57,860 bases of DNA from a virus: IMG/VR virus record IMGVR_UViG_3300028920_002366, positions 1 to 57,860 of that record; one strand, 5' to 3'. The notes under the pieces are model-generated. The model searched no databases. It was not told the DNA's origin and saw only the letters and a program-made list of their open reading frames with translations. The stretch's first letter is position 1. The number at the start of each line of letters is the position of its first letter. Made by a program: the position numbers and the translations under genes. Of the stretch, positions 8,099 to 16,901 are shown in pieces.

Positions 8099-9036
8099 AT
8101 ATATTGTTTAACGGCCATAAATCTGGCCTTGGGAATAATGGTGGAACAAAAACTATTGTTAATTCGATTAATGTGATAAATAGATTAAGTGACAACAAAG
8201 CATATGTTATCGGAAAAAATTATTATACATGGAATAATATTAATCATATTATATTACAAGACATAACAAGAATATATGATAATTATTTTGATTATATTAT
8301 AAACGTATCTATAATTGACGTAGAACAAACAATTAGTATTAACGAAAAAACAAAAATACCCATTGTATGGTGGCTCCGTGGTTGGGAAAAATGGGTATAT
8401 GGTGAAGAAGAGCTAATAAGAAAAATTAAGAAATTCGCAAAATATGGAAAAATATTAGCAAATTCATCATGGCTTGTTGACCACGTCAAAGAAAAATGTG
8501 GTGTTGATTGTGTGTTGTGTTTCGCTGGGGTTGATATAGATTTTTGGCAAGATAGATATTACAATCTTAAGTGTGAAAAAAATAAGCTATCATATGGTGC
8601 AACTATATACGAAAGACATCCTACAAAAAATTCTAATATATTATATTTTCTTCAAGATGATTATGTAAAAAACAAAAAAATAAATTTTCGCTACATAAAT
8701 ATTAAAGATGGGCTTAATGACGATGCTCTAAAGTATTACTACTATAGCCTGAATGGATACGTAGCACCAACTGAACTTGAAGGGTTCCACAACTCAGCAG
8801 CAGAGGCAGCACTTTGTGGTTGTCTTGTATTTTGCAACAGAAAAAAAGAAAACGGTATGGGTGATTATGCAAACGAATTAACAGCGGAAAGGTTTTCGTC
8901 TGTCAATGAATTGAAACACAAACTAGAAAACCCGAATTTTGACAAAATTACAAAAATGATGGAACAAATTATAAAGAAAGTTGGTACAAGAGAAGAAAAT
9001 ATGAAAAAGTTTATCAATATTTTAAAAGGATCCTAA
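8095..9036 (+). CDS. Glycosyltransferase, GT-B fold (GT4-like)
   Basis: 313 residues. The N-terminal half has a nucleotide-sugar-transferase-like NGHKSGLGNNGGTKT loop. The middle ANSSWLVDHV ... CFAGVDIDFW corresponds to the GT4 'VIPNGVD' region. The C-terminal APTELEGFHNSAAEAALCG contains the E-x7-E donor-binding motif (TELEGFHNSAAE). It would transfer a sugar from a nucleotide donor; acceptor unknown. The last three codons K-G-S plus TAA (AAAGGATCCTAA) belong to the junction DNA of cassette 4 and are shared with the unrelated gene ending at 56313. Confidence 0.75.
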   Translation: MNILFNGHKSGLGNNGGTKTIVNSINVINRLSDNKAYVIGKNYYTWNNINHIILQDITRIYDNYFDYIINVSIIDVEQTISINEKTKIPIVWWLRGWEKWVYGEEELIRKIKKFAKYGKILANSSWLVDHVKEKCGVDCVLCFAGVDIDFWQDRYYNLKCEKNKLSYGATIYERHPTKNSNILYFLQDDYVKNKKINFRYINIKDGLNDDALKYYYYSLNGYVAPTELEGFHNSAAEAALCGCLVFCNRKKENGMGDYANELTAERFSSVNELKHKLENPNFDKITKMMEQIIKKVGTREENMKKFINILKGS

Positions 9037-9915
9037 ATGCCGACACTATATCGCACAGACGGAACAATAATCGATAGCTCTAACAAGTTGTCGCTCACAG
9101 AGTTAGTAAGGAATAACAAAGATAAACTTTCGGAAGGTGATCTCCGGAAGGCCGATCTCCGTGGAGTCTATATCCGGAAGGCCAATCTCAGTTTCGCCGA
9201 TCTCCGGGAATCCGATCTCCGGGAATCCGATCTCCGGGAATCCGATCTCCAGGGAGCCGATTTCCGGAAAGTCGATTTCAGAAAAGCCAATCTCAGTTTC
9301 GCCGATCTCCGGGAAGTTAATTTCAGTTTCGCCAATCTCAGTTTCGCCGATCTCCAGAAAGCCGATCTCCTGGAATCCGATCTCCGGGAATCCGATCTCC
9401 AGGGAGCCGATTTCCGGAAAGTCGATTTCAGAAAAGCCGATCTCCGTTACGCCAATCTCCGGGAAGCCTATATCAGAAAAGCCAATCTCAGTTTCGCCAA
9501 TCTCCGGGAAGCCAATCTCAGTTTCGCAGATCTCAGTTTCGCCGATCTCCGAAAAGCCGATCTCCGAAAAGCCGATCTCCGAAAAGCAAATCTCCGCTGG
9601 TCTATAATCGACGAGGCAGACCTCCGCAACGCAAAATACGACTATGAGACAGTAATGCTTCAAGTTAATTGGGAAAAACTCTCCGACGAACTCACCTTAG
9701 AACTCATGCGCCAGGACGCGCAGCTTATCGGAGAAGAAATGATAACCAATTGGTCTAATGGCGGCGAATGTCCTTATGTATTTTTGGTAAGAAAACGAGA
9801 TTTCATATTCAAAGAAAGAAAGAAGCTCTGGAAAACCGGAAAACCAAAATACGGAAAAGATCAGACACGTGAGCTGTTTGAAGCTCTTTGTGAGGAGAAA
9901 GGGGTGAAGGTCTGA
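9037..9915 (+). CDS. Pentapeptide-repeat protein, cassette 4
   Basis: 292 residues: family N-terminus (MPTLYRTDGTIIDSSNKLS), repeats at about 35-185, shared C-terminal domain. It holds an internal duplication: the block SDLRESDLQGADFRKVDFRKA occurs twice (near 9220-9280 and 9380-9440), evidence of recombination inside the array. RBS AAAGGA lies in the end of the upstream glycosyltransferase. The 3' end GAGGAGAAAGGGGTG supplies the RBS of the next gene, whose ATG overlaps the TGA. Confidence 0.9.
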   Translation: MPTLYRTDGTIIDSSNKLSLTELVRNNKDKLSEGDLRKADLRGVYIRKANLSFADLRESDLRESDLRESDLQGADFRKVDFRKANLSFADLREVNFSFANLSFADLQKADLLESDLRESDLQGADFRKVDFRKADLRYANLREAYIRKANLSFANLREANLSFADLSFADLRKADLRKADLRKANLRWSIIDEADLRNAKYDYETVMLQVNWEKLSDELTLELMRQDAQLIGEEMITNWSNGGECPYVFLVRKRDFIFKERKKLWKTGKPKYGKDQTRELFEALCEEKGVKV

Positions 9916-10103
9916 TGTCAGTGATATTATGTATAGTAATAATACTATATTCTGTATTTACGCAACTTTCTATAGTGTTATTTAGACTGTTTTTAGAAGA
10001 TTTTTATGAAAACAACAAAACACTATGTGTTGTATTATCAACGTTTTGGGTGATAACGGTACCAGTTATATTAATTAAGTGGGTTTTCGAGGAGATATTT
10101 TAA
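9915..10103 (+). CDS. Small membrane protein, two TM helices (62 aa)
   Basis: TGATG overlap with cassette 4. Two hydrophobic helices (about residues 2-25 and 37-57) around a short charged loop (EDFYENNK). Small two-TM proteins of this kind include holins, but without a neighbouring endolysin this cannot be claimed. Confidence 0.6.
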   Translation: MSVILCIVIILYSVFTQLSIVLFRLFLEDFYENNKTLCVVLSTFWVITVPVILIKWVFEEIF

Positions 10104-10936
10104 TGAAAAAAATAAGCATTTACACATTCTTAACGTCAAATTCAAAGCTATACGCGGAATTACTTTATGCAACTATGATTAAATTTTGGTCTTATGAGAC
10201 TAATCTAAAATTTTTTTGTGTTGAGTCTAATAATTGCGATGGTTCGCCAAATTTTTGGGAGACAATCAAAAAGACAAAAAATAATAAAGGTCACAATTGC
10301 TATAACCATGCTCATGCTATGCATATAGCACAAACTCACGCAAAGTCAAGTAATTGCGACTATTGTATATTCGTTGATTGTGACATAGCTATATTGTACC
10401 CAAGCTGGGACCTTGTAGTATGTAGCGAATTAGAGTGTAATGATATATTTGGAACTGCATTTGGTGATGATAGTGTACAATATAATAGATTTCCTAATGT
10501 GTTCTTTTTTTGTTTTAGGAAGGATGTTTTTGGTGGTGATTTTGAATTTGATTTTAGCCCTGATATTGACAAAAACGGATCGCCAAAAAGAATACGATTA
10601 ACTGATATAGACAGGGCGTACCTCAAAGACCAAGACAAAAAAATATTAAAATGTGATACAGGTTGGAAAATTCCCTTTTTGGCACATTTCTACAGCATGA
10701 AGGGTAGTTATATGCCGAGGGTTTTGGGTAGCGACAAAAATTCAAAATTACCTTATTCTGGCCAAGAACAAAAAATAAAATGTATAGAAAAACCATTACA
10801 CATGGCGGAGTGGCATTATAAAAACGAACTTTACCTCACACACAAACAAGCATCAAGAAACCATCCTCTCAATGGTGTTTGGGGGTCGATCTGGAAAGCT
10901 CGAATTGATACATATATAAAATTAACTGGATTTTAG
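10103..10936 (+). CDS. Putative glycosyltransferase, GT-A type
   Basis: 277 residues from ATG 10103, chosen over the GTG at 10079 because GAGGAG (10089-10094) is 8 nt upstream and TAATG overlaps the previous stop. A YCIFVDCDIAILYP segment gives a DxD-like metal/nucleotide-sugar motif (D-C-D). The C-terminal part HMAEWHYKNELYL resembles the closing helices of phage-encoded GT-A proteins. Exact family not determined. Confidence 0.6.
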   Translation: MKKISIYTFLTSNSKLYAELLYATMIKFWSYETNLKFFCVESNNCDGSPNFWETIKKTKNNKGHNCYNHAHAMHIAQTHAKSSNCDYCIFVDCDIAILYPSWDLVVCSELECNDIFGTAFGDDSVQYNRFPNVFFFCFRKDVFGGDFEFDFSPDIDKNGSPKRIRLTDIDRAYLKDQDKKILKCDTGWKIPFLAHFYSMKGSYMPRVLGSDKNSKLPYSGQEQKIKCIEKPLHMAEWHYKNELYLTHKQASRNHPLNGVWGSIWKARIDTYIKLTGF

Positions 10937-10955
10937 GGGTTTCTTGTGGTAATAT
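10927..10955 (+). promoter_or_regulatory. Putative promoter upstream of the YqaJ exonuclease
   Basis: TGGATT (10927-10932), 17-bp spacer, TAATAT (10950-10955) preceded by TGG. The -10 block TTGTGGTAATAT is identical to that of the stronger promoter at 53377-53405. The -35 is poor. Confidence 0.45.
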
Positions 10956-11003
10956 TACTAATGTTTGTTTATTTTACAAAGACAAAGACGAGGAGGAATA
11001 AAT

Positions 11004-12002
11004 ATGACAGTTGACCCAATTATGGCGAATTATATACATGGATCAAGCAAAAAAGAAAACATAAACAACTGGCTAGAAACCAGAAAAAAAGGTATAGGTG
11101 GTAGTGATATAGCATCTATTGCGGGCCTAAACCCATGGAGAAATTCAACAGACGTATACCTTGACAAATTGGGTCTTATAAAAACAGAGGCTAATGAACA
11201 AATGAAAATTGGTCTAGTCCTTGAAGATCCTATAGCAATTATATATTCTGGGCAAAAAAAAGTGTTGCTTGAAGAAATTGATTATGTATTACAACACGAT
11301 GAATATGAATTTTGTCTTGCTAATATAGATCGATTAATAAAAAAAACAATAATTGATGATATAGATAATGACACAACAGAAGCTTTGAAAAAATATGGGG
11401 AAGGTATCTTAGAGATTAAAAATACCAGAAGAGGCGAAGATTGGGTAGATGGAAAAGTGCCGAATTATTATATGTGCCAACTACAGTGGTATCTCGGCAT
11501 AACTGGGCTTCAATGGGGGCAATTCGCTGTGTTGATCAATGGTAGCAATTTTGTCACTTCTGAAATTATTATGTTTGATGAAAATTTGTTTCAGAAACTT
11601 GTTGAAATTGCTAATAATTTTTGGTATAATCATGTTAAGAAAAATATTCCACCATCACAAAATTTGGATATTAATCAGTTGTCAAAAATATACAAAACGA
11701 AAGATAATACAATAGTATTAGAAAACAATAAAACTGTTAATGAGATTTTAGATGAGAGAGAAAAAATATTGACCACTATCAATAAGTTAGAAAAAAGGAA
11801 AAAAGAAATAGATACAGAAATATATAACAATATTAAGGAAAACAAAAGTGGTTGTACTGACAAGTGGAGTATAACGAAAATAACAAGAAATAGTGTTAAT
11901 TTAGACTATAAAAGACTAAAAGAAGAACATTATGATATCTACCAAAAATTTAGCAAAAAAAGCGAATCAGTATATTTTATATATAAAAAAATAGGAGATT
12001 AA
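11004..12002 (+). CDS. YqaJ-family exonuclease (recombination partner of RecT)
   Basis: 332 residues from ATG 11004, which has a perfect AGGAGG RBS (10991-10996). YqaJ-type enzymes share the lambda-exonuclease fold and resect double-stranded ends to give RecT its substrate. Visible catalytic elements: GIGGSD at 30-35, E74 in GLVLEDP, D108 in ANIDR, the E-x-K pair in LEIKNT (136-138), and Q158 in MCQLQWYL. A coiled-coil/Lys-rich C-terminal third (about 240-290) is an extension. The final codons K-I-G-D plus TAA lie in junction DNA shared with 17831-17851. It is separated from recT by 8 kb. Confidence 0.85.
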   Translation: MTVDPIMANYIHGSSKKENINNWLETRKKGIGGSDIASIAGLNPWRNSTDVYLDKLGLIKTEANEQMKIGLVLEDPIAIIYSGQKKVLLEEIDYVLQHDEYEFCLANIDRLIKKTIIDDIDNDTTEALKKYGEGILEIKNTRRGEDWVDGKVPNYYMCQLQWYLGITGLQWGQFAVLINGSNFVTSEIIMFDENLFQKLVEIANNFWYNHVKKNIPPSQNLDINQLSKIYKTKDNTIVLENNKTVNEILDEREKILTTINKLEKRKKEIDTEIYNNIKENKSGCTDKWSITKITRNSVNLDYKRLKEEHYDIYQKFSKKSESVYFIYKKIGD

Positions 12003-12003
12003 A

Positions 12004-12897
12004 ATGCCAACACTATATCGCGCAGACGGAACAACAATAGATAGCTCTAACAAGTTGTCACTCACAGAGTTAGTAAGGAAGAACAAGGATAAACTTTCGG
12101 AAGCCGATCTCAGGAAAGTCAATCTCCAGGGAGCCGATCTAAGTTTCGCCAATCTTAGTTTTGCTGATCTCCGGAAAGCCAATCTACAGGGAGTCGATCT
12201 CCAGAGAGCCGATTTCAGAAAAGCCAATCTCAGTTACGCAAATCTCCGGGAAGCCGATCTCCGAAAAGCCAATCTCCAGGGAGCCGATTTCCGGGAAGTA
12301 GATCCCAGTTTCGCCAATCTCCGAAAAGCCGATCTCCGAAAAGCCAATCTCAGTTACGCAAATCTCCGGGAAGCCAATATCAGTTGCGTTGATCTCAGTA
12401 GCGTTGATCTTAGTTATGCCAATCTCAGTTTCGCCAATCTCCGGAAATCCGATCTCAGTTTCGCCAATCTCAGTTTCGCCGATCTCCAGAAAGCCAATCT
12501 CCAGGGGTCCGATCTCAGTTTCGCCAATCTCCGGAAAGCCAATCTCAGTTTCGCCGATCTCCAGGAAGTAGATTTTCGCGGGTCGATAATCGATGATGCA
12601 GATCTCCGCAACGCGAAATATGACTACAAAACCCTAATGCTTCAAGTGAATTGGGAAAAACTTTCCGACGAACTCACACTCGAACTCATGCGCCAGGACG
12701 CGCAATTAATTGGAGAAGACATGATAACAGCCTGGGCTAATGGCGGCGAATGTCCTTACGAAGTTCTGTACAGAGATCGAGATTTCAAATTCAATGTAAA
12801 AAAACACCTCTGGAAAACCGGAAAACCGAAATACGGGGAAAATCAAATGAGACAACTTTTTGATGCGCTTTGTGAGGAGAAGGGTGTGAAAATATAA
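12004..12897 (+). CDS. Pentapeptide-repeat protein, cassette 5
   Basis: 297 residues with family N-terminus, array (about 35-190) and full C-terminal domain (DRDFKFNVKKHLWKTGKPKY). RBS AGGAG lies in the end of the exonuclease gene. Bases 12148-12231 are identical to parts of cassettes 7 and 8. The 3' 55 bp overlap the converging HNH gene. Confidence 0.9.
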   Translation: MPTLYRADGTTIDSSNKLSLTELVRKNKDKLSEADLRKVNLQGADLSFANLSFADLRKANLQGVDLQRADFRKANLSYANLREADLRKANLQGADFREVDPSFANLRKADLRKANLSYANLREANISCVDLSSVDLSYANLSFANLRKSDLSFANLSFADLQKANLQGSDLSFANLRKANLSFADLQEVDFRGSIIDDADLRNAKYDYKTLMLQVNWEKLSDELTLELMRQDAQLIGEDMITAWANGGECPYEVLYRDRDFKFNVKKHLWKTGKPKYGENQMRQLFDALCEEKGVKI

Positions 12898-13280
12898 TGG
12901 AAAGAGTTGAGATAATATCTGATTAATGCTAAATCATCATTTCTAAGTTTTGAGGTTACTTGATACATTTTTTTCATATCAAAATAATTAAGATTTTTTG
13001 ACTTTAAATAATCATCTCGTGTTTTGATATATTCGTCAACATCTGATTTAATCCGAAACATATGACACTTATAACACAATGTCATTCCATTTTCAATAAG
13101 AAACCAAGAATGTTTGTTGTTTTTTGTAATACCCCTAGATACAATATGGTGAGCTTGAAGACGGTCAGTAGCACCACACCATACACAATAAGGAGTGTTT
13201 TTTCTAATAATTTTTGACCATAATCCAAGTAATTTATTGATCTCAATTGTTCTTTTTTTTTGTTTAGATATTTTCTTCAT
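12843..13280 (-). CDS. HNH endonuclease (possible homing type)
   Basis: 145 residues, the only full minus-strand gene. Zinc-ribbon HNH domain: C32-x2-C35, the HH pair 44-45 (LQAHHIVSR), N64 in ENGMTLC and C69-x2-C72. Such enzymes nick or cut double-stranded DNA and in phages often promote transfer of their own locus. The last ~18 residues are encoded by the antisense of cassette 5 and are probably not original, so the gene seems to have lost its true end at the junction. Its 5' region is duplicated at 1-43. Confidence 0.75.
   Translation of the reverse strand: MKKISKQKKRTIEINKLLGLWSKIIRKNTPYCVWCGATDRLQAHHIVSRGITKNNKHSWFLIENGMTLCYKCHMFRIKSDVDEYIKTRDDYLKSKNLNYFDMKKMYQVTSKLRNDDLALIRYYLNSFHYIFTPFSSQSASKSCLI
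12897..12926 (+). pseudogene. Nine-codon remnant start after cassette 5
   Basis: ATG overlaps the cassette 5 TAA and is followed by only nine codons (MERVEIISD). This position holds a full gene after other cassettes, so it may be the cut head of a displaced gene, replaced by the HNH segment. Confidence 0.35.
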
Positions 13281-13422
13281 AAGTAATTGATTTAATTTAA
13301 AATAAGAAATAAGTGTTGAAAGTTTCGTAAAAAAGTGTTACAATTATAATATAAGATAAAACACGCAAAAAAGGAGAAAAAAATGAAAACACTCGAACAA
13401 GAACTCAAAGAAATGCAAACAC
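13237..13422. repeat. 186-bp direct repeat, copy 2
   Basis: Second copy of 1-185. Here the HNH frame is intact (9 T's) and the plus-strand gene continues as a coiled-coil protein rather than a pentapeptide protein. Confidence 0.9.
13316..13344 (+). promoter_or_regulatory. Sigma70-type promoter with extended -10, copy 2
   Basis: TTGAAA 13316-13321, 17-bp spacer, TACAAT 13339-13344 preceded by TGT. It drives the gene at 13383 through AAGGAG. Same sequence as 79-107. Confidence 0.75.
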
Positions 13423-13580
13423 ATCATGAAGATGAAATTGCTAAACACATAGAAGAAGAATCTAAAAGAATTAAAGAAATAGAAAATGTGGTTAAAAAAG
13501 CTTACGAATTAGTTGATTATCTAAATCGCATCTCTGAAGAAAATAATGTTGAAGAATTAAGAAAATATATCTATAATTAG
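13383..13580 (+). CDS. Small coiled-coil protein (65 aa)
   Basis: Charged, helical protein (MKTLEQELKEMQTHHEDEIA) with heptad-like hydrophobic spacing, probably a short coiled coil. Its promoter, RBS and first 13 codons are the ones fused to cassette 1 at 146, so this gene is the likely parent of that chimera. Function unknown. Confidence 0.65.
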   Translation: MKTLEQELKEMQTHHEDEIAKHIEEESKRIKEIENVVKKAYELVDYLNRISEENNVEELRKYIYN

Positions 13581-13592
13581 AAAGAGGACATA

Positions 13593-13868
13593 ATGTATAA
13601 TATTAGAGTAATTATTGTTGTAATCATTATATTTTGCCCTTTGATTGTGAGTGCTGGTAATTTTGATACTGCAACAATCAAAATAGTTGAAATAGAAAGG
13701 ACTTACGAATTTGGTCTTCCGAAAAAAGATACAGTAATGTGTACTGTTTTCTATCTAAAAAATTCAGTTTATCATCCTAACGGAAAACATTGGTATTTGA
13801 AAGGATTACATGGACAAGATTTTATTTCAGAAAAACAACCAAAAATATTAAGAATTGTTGAAAAATAA
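13593..13868 (+). CDS. Small exported protein with signal peptide (91 aa)
   Basis: Residues 1-22 form a signal peptide (MYNIRVIIVVIIIFCPLIVS, AGN cleavage region). The mature part of about 70 residues is mixed alpha/beta. RBS AGAGG. No family recognised. Confidence 0.55.
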   Translation: MYNIRVIIVVIIIFCPLIVSAGNFDTATIKIVEIERTYEFGLPKKDTVMCTVFYLKNSVYHPNGKHWYLKGLHGQDFISEKQPKILRIVEK

Positions 13869-13881
13869 CAAAGGAGGAAGT

Positions 13882-14274
13882 ATGAAAATAACACCAGAAA
13901 TGAGAGAAAAGGTCCGATCGATAATTAGAGATGATGTTTCAGAAATAAAAAAGTGTCATATTGTTGAAGAGATTATGTCTATATTAGTAGAAAAAGGGTT
14001 AGATATTTGCTCAATAGGTAAGATTGTTCATAAATTCAAATATTATGTAAAATCTGGGTTTTCGGTTGAGCTTTTAAGACTGAGGGATGATTGCAAAAAA
14101 ATAACACCAGAATTTATTACGAAAACACCTAAATCAAATCATTACTCTATACACAAAGACAACTACAGTAATACACGTTCTGAAAAATCTAGTATTAACC
14201 AGGATGACGTAATTAATCTAAAAATAACCCTTGAAACATGTGAATCAATAGAAAAATTTTTGGAGGCAATATAG
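13882..14274 (+). CDS. Hypothetical protein (130 aa)
   Basis: ATG 13882 preferred over upstream TTG 13855 because AGGAGG sits just upstream. The first ~60 residues look helical (MREKVRSIIRDDVSEIKKCH); a Ser/Asn-rich linker and a short acidic C-terminus follow. No family recognised. The GGAGG near its end serves the next gene. Confidence 0.55.
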   Translation: MKITPEMREKVRSIIRDDVSEIKKCHIVEEIMSILVEKGLDICSIGKIVHKFKYYVKSGFSVELLRLRDDCKKITPEFITKTPKSNHYSIHKDNYSNTRSEKSSINQDDVINLKITLETCESIEKFLEAI

Positions 14275-15234
14275 TTGAAATATCCTTATTTAGTAATACT
14301 TTACGGTAAGTTTTCAAACAAGTTTAACGAAAAACAACAAAAAATGATAGACGGTAACTCTGTGTGTGGTTACCGTCCGTACGCAAAAGAATTTGGGGAA
14401 ATAATATATCTATCAAAGCAAAATATATCAGAATCGTGGGAAAAATGGATTACCAAGAAAGATTTTTTGATTGATTATCTAAGAATGAAAAAAAAGAAAA
14501 ACCCTGATATGGTAATTTGGTCTATTAAGCACGATGTAAAGAAAGACGAGGTATTAGCTGAATTCGATAACACAGTATATTATTCGTGTTGTGCATATCA
14601 TACAAACAACAAAGCTGCAAAAATATCTCTGGTTGATACTGTCGAAAGGAAAAAATCTCCAAACCAAAAATTATGGGTGAAAGGTAAGGACCCTATATTT
14701 TGGGTGCCTGATTACAAATTTAGAAAAGAATATGATTTCCTTCTTATTGGTAGGCGTGGAGACAAAAACGAGCTGTTTTTTATTGACAAAATGAAAAATA
14801 AAAAAGTAAAAATTCTTTGGATAGGCGGGCAAAAATTCAGTTCTCAGATAAAAAAAATAATAATAAACAAACCAATTCAAGTTGTTACCACAAAGTTTTT
14901 AGGCCTTGACGAAATCGTAAAAGAAATAAACAAAGCTAAAATAGGTATAATTCTTTCAGAAATACCAGCAGAGGGATTCCCACAAACATTTCTTGAAATG
15001 AATATGTGTGGTCTCCCTGTGATAATGCTAGAAAAATTCAAAATACAAAAATGTTATAAACAAAACTGCTTGACAATCTATGATAAAAACGATATAATGA
15101 AAAAGGCTGAAGAATTTATTTTGATATATAACAAAAATGGTAAACATCTGATGGTTTGTACAATTAGGGCACATGCAAAAGACGATTACTCTCTCAAAAA
15201 AAGTTACAAAAGCATATTGGACGGGCTAAAATGA
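14275..15234 (+). CDS. Glycosyltransferase, GT-B fold (GT4-like)
   Basis: 319 residues from TTG 14275, directly after the previous stop with GGAGG 8 nt upstream. C-terminal donor-site motif EIPAEGFPQTFLEMNMCGLPVI (about 225-247) holds the E-x7-E pattern of GT4 enzymes, preceded by the Rossmann-like FLLIGRRGDKNELFFI. The N-terminal acceptor domain is divergent. It ends in ATGA overlap with the next gene. Confidence 0.7.
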   Translation: MKYPYLVILYGKFSNKFNEKQQKMIDGNSVCGYRPYAKEFGEIIYLSKQNISESWEKWITKKDFLIDYLRMKKKKNPDMVIWSIKHDVKKDEVLAEFDNTVYYSCCAYHTNNKAAKISLVDTVERKKSPNQKLWVKGKDPIFWVPDYKFRKEYDFLLIGRRGDKNELFFIDKMKNKKVKILWIGGQKFSSQIKKIIINKPIQVVTTKFLGLDEIVKEINKAKIGIILSEIPAEGFPQTFLEMNMCGLPVIMLEKFKIQKCYKQNCLTIYDKNDIMKKAEEFILIYNKNGKHLMVCTIRAHAKDDYSLKKSYKSILDGLK

Positions 15235-15437
15235 ACGAAATAACAAAAGCTACACTAAAGAACTTGTGTATAGATATAACAACTCTTAATTTGAAAATCA
15301 CAAAAGGATTGATAAGTATTAATCAGTATGAAGATATAGTTGATATATATATTGATAACACAATTAATGAATTAGAAATATTGAGAGTAACGCCTCGAAT
15401 TATTTATAAGGATAATTTTTTTGAAAGGTATAACTAA
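15231..15437 (+). CDS. Small hypothetical protein (68 aa)
   Basis: Start overlaps the glycosyltransferase stop (ATGA), stop overlaps the next ATG (TAATG). Helical, with no recognised domain (MNEITKATLKNLCIDITTLN). Tight coupling suggests co-expression with the two flanking glycosyltransferases. Confidence 0.5.
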   Translation: MNEITKATLKNLCIDITTLNLKITKGLISINQYEDIVDIYIDNTINELEILRVTPRIIYKDNFFERYN

Positions 15438-16213
15438 TGTCTGGTCTAGTAATAACAATGTCTGACAAAGATTATTTCCATAATGGAGAATTATTCCTAG
15501 AAACGAGGGGAAAAATAGACGCAGATTTTGTTTTATACACCCCAAATCTAACTGATGGGCAAATCAAAATATGTTGGAAAAAAGATATTGAAGTTAAAAA
15601 AGTTGATCAACAGATATGGGATATAAGAATGCAAACTTTGAAGTTCTGTTTTTTGTTAGAGTATGTTAATAGTTCTATCTTTGGAAAAAAAACAAAATTA
15701 ATAACTTTTTGTGATTTTGATACATTTTTTGTTAACCAATTTGAGGATGTAATTATAAAAAAATATAAAAAATTATTTGAAAACAATTGTAATGCTATAC
15801 CTGTTGGCACTACAATTACAGAAGGTTTTCCACAATACAATTATGATAGGTCGAAAGTGAACGCTGGTGTTATTTTTGTTTTGCCTTGTGAAACATCTGC
15901 TGTTTTTTTGCAGTTTGCGACTAAATGTGTTAATTACGGAGGAATGAAATCATTACCTGAGTACGACAAAATATTTAGAACTTTAGAACAAGGAAGATCT
16001 ATCAAAAAAACACATACAAGATGGAATCAAAGATGGTGGTGTGACCAAGTGTTCCTGTCTGCCATATATCTTAATCCAAACTACGTAACATTAGATTTAC
16101 CGTGTCAAAAATTTAACTTTTTGGATTCAGAACCAAAGCTAAAAGAAGAAGAAGATGTTTACATAAGGCACCTAAAGTCAAAAGGAAGAAAAAGTTTAAA
16201 AAAAGGGGAATAA
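15437..16213 (+). CDS. Glycosyltransferase, GT-A fold
   Basis: 258 residues. Central FCDFDTFFV carries a DxD motif (D-F-D) for metal and nucleotide sugar. KVNAGVIFVLP and RWWCDQVFLSAIY match the later acceptor/donor segments of GT8-like and related GT-A families, and the C-terminal IRHLKSKGRK resembles a His-Lys closing motif. Sugar and acceptor unknown. Confidence 0.65.
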   Translation: MSGLVITMSDKDYFHNGELFLETRGKIDADFVLYTPNLTDGQIKICWKKDIEVKKVDQQIWDIRMQTLKFCFLLEYVNSSIFGKKTKLITFCDFDTFFVNQFEDVIIKKYKKLFENNCNAIPVGTTITEGFPQYNYDRSKVNAGVIFVLPCETSAVFLQFATKCVNYGGMKSLPEYDKIFRTLEQGRSIKKTHTRWNQRWWCDQVFLSAIYLNPNYVTLDLPCQKFNFLDSEPKLKEEEDVYIRHLKSKGRKSLKKGE

Positions 16214-16214
16214 C

Positions 16215-16901
16215 ATGGTTGATATTTGTATAACAGCCACACTAAGACCAGAAATATTAAAAAGAACATTAGTTAGTTTTCGTATAGCAAATTCATTTGA
16301 TTTGTCGAAATATAAAGCAATATTAAATATTGATTGCTCACCAAAAAAAAGATTAGATTGTGATGCTGATGTTGTTGAAATTTTAGACTTGACAAAATAT
16401 TACTTTAAAATAAGAAAATATCGAATAGTTCCATACAACCAAGCGTCTTTTTCGCTTGCTACGAAATGGTGTTGGGAAAATACTGTGTCAAAGTATGTAT
16501 ATAATATAGAAGATGATTGGTATTTCGTAAAAAAATTTAGCATTGACAGGTGTATTAAATTAATTAATTCAGAATATGATATGGTTAGACTAAGCCAAAA
16601 AAAGAAACCTTTTTTGACAAAAGAAGAGAGAAACAAAATAACTCTTGCACCATCACTTTGGAGGGGTGATATATTAAGAAATTTTGCAAAAAAAATAAAT
16701 AAGCATTATTGACCAGAAGCACAGCTGAGACGTGGTTTCGGTAATTTTAAAAATATTGACAAAATAAAAATAAAAGAATACGGGAACAATCAATATATTA
16801 GTAATATAGGTTTACAATGGAGAAAAGAAAATAATATAACAAGATGGAGCGACAAAAAAAAAGAGGAAAAAATTACATGGAAAGAAAACAACCACAAATA
16901 G
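16215..16901 (+). pseudogene. GT-A glycosyltransferase interrupted by in-frame TGA
   Basis: The frame from ATG 16215 stops at TGA 16710-16712 (165 residues), but the same frame stays open to TAG 16899-16901. The continuation (PEAQLRRGFGNFK ... NIGLQWRKENNITRW) resembles the C-terminal half of the neighbouring intact glycosyltransferase (17096: NPETQ ... DIGRDWLAKSPY). So this was one ~228-residue protein with N-terminal CITATLRPEILKRTL and an acidic YNIEDDWYF (E-D-D) motif. A Trp codon changed to TGA is the simplest explanation; UGA followed by C is also a leaky context, so some full-length product is possible. Confidence 0.7.

Noticed and set aside
16710-16712. Alternative genetic code with TGA as Trp
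   Set aside because: Several genes end properly at TGA with overlapping next starts (for example 1444, 9915, 12-kb and 24-kb overlaps), and conserved proteins such as terL and dut show no internal TGA.
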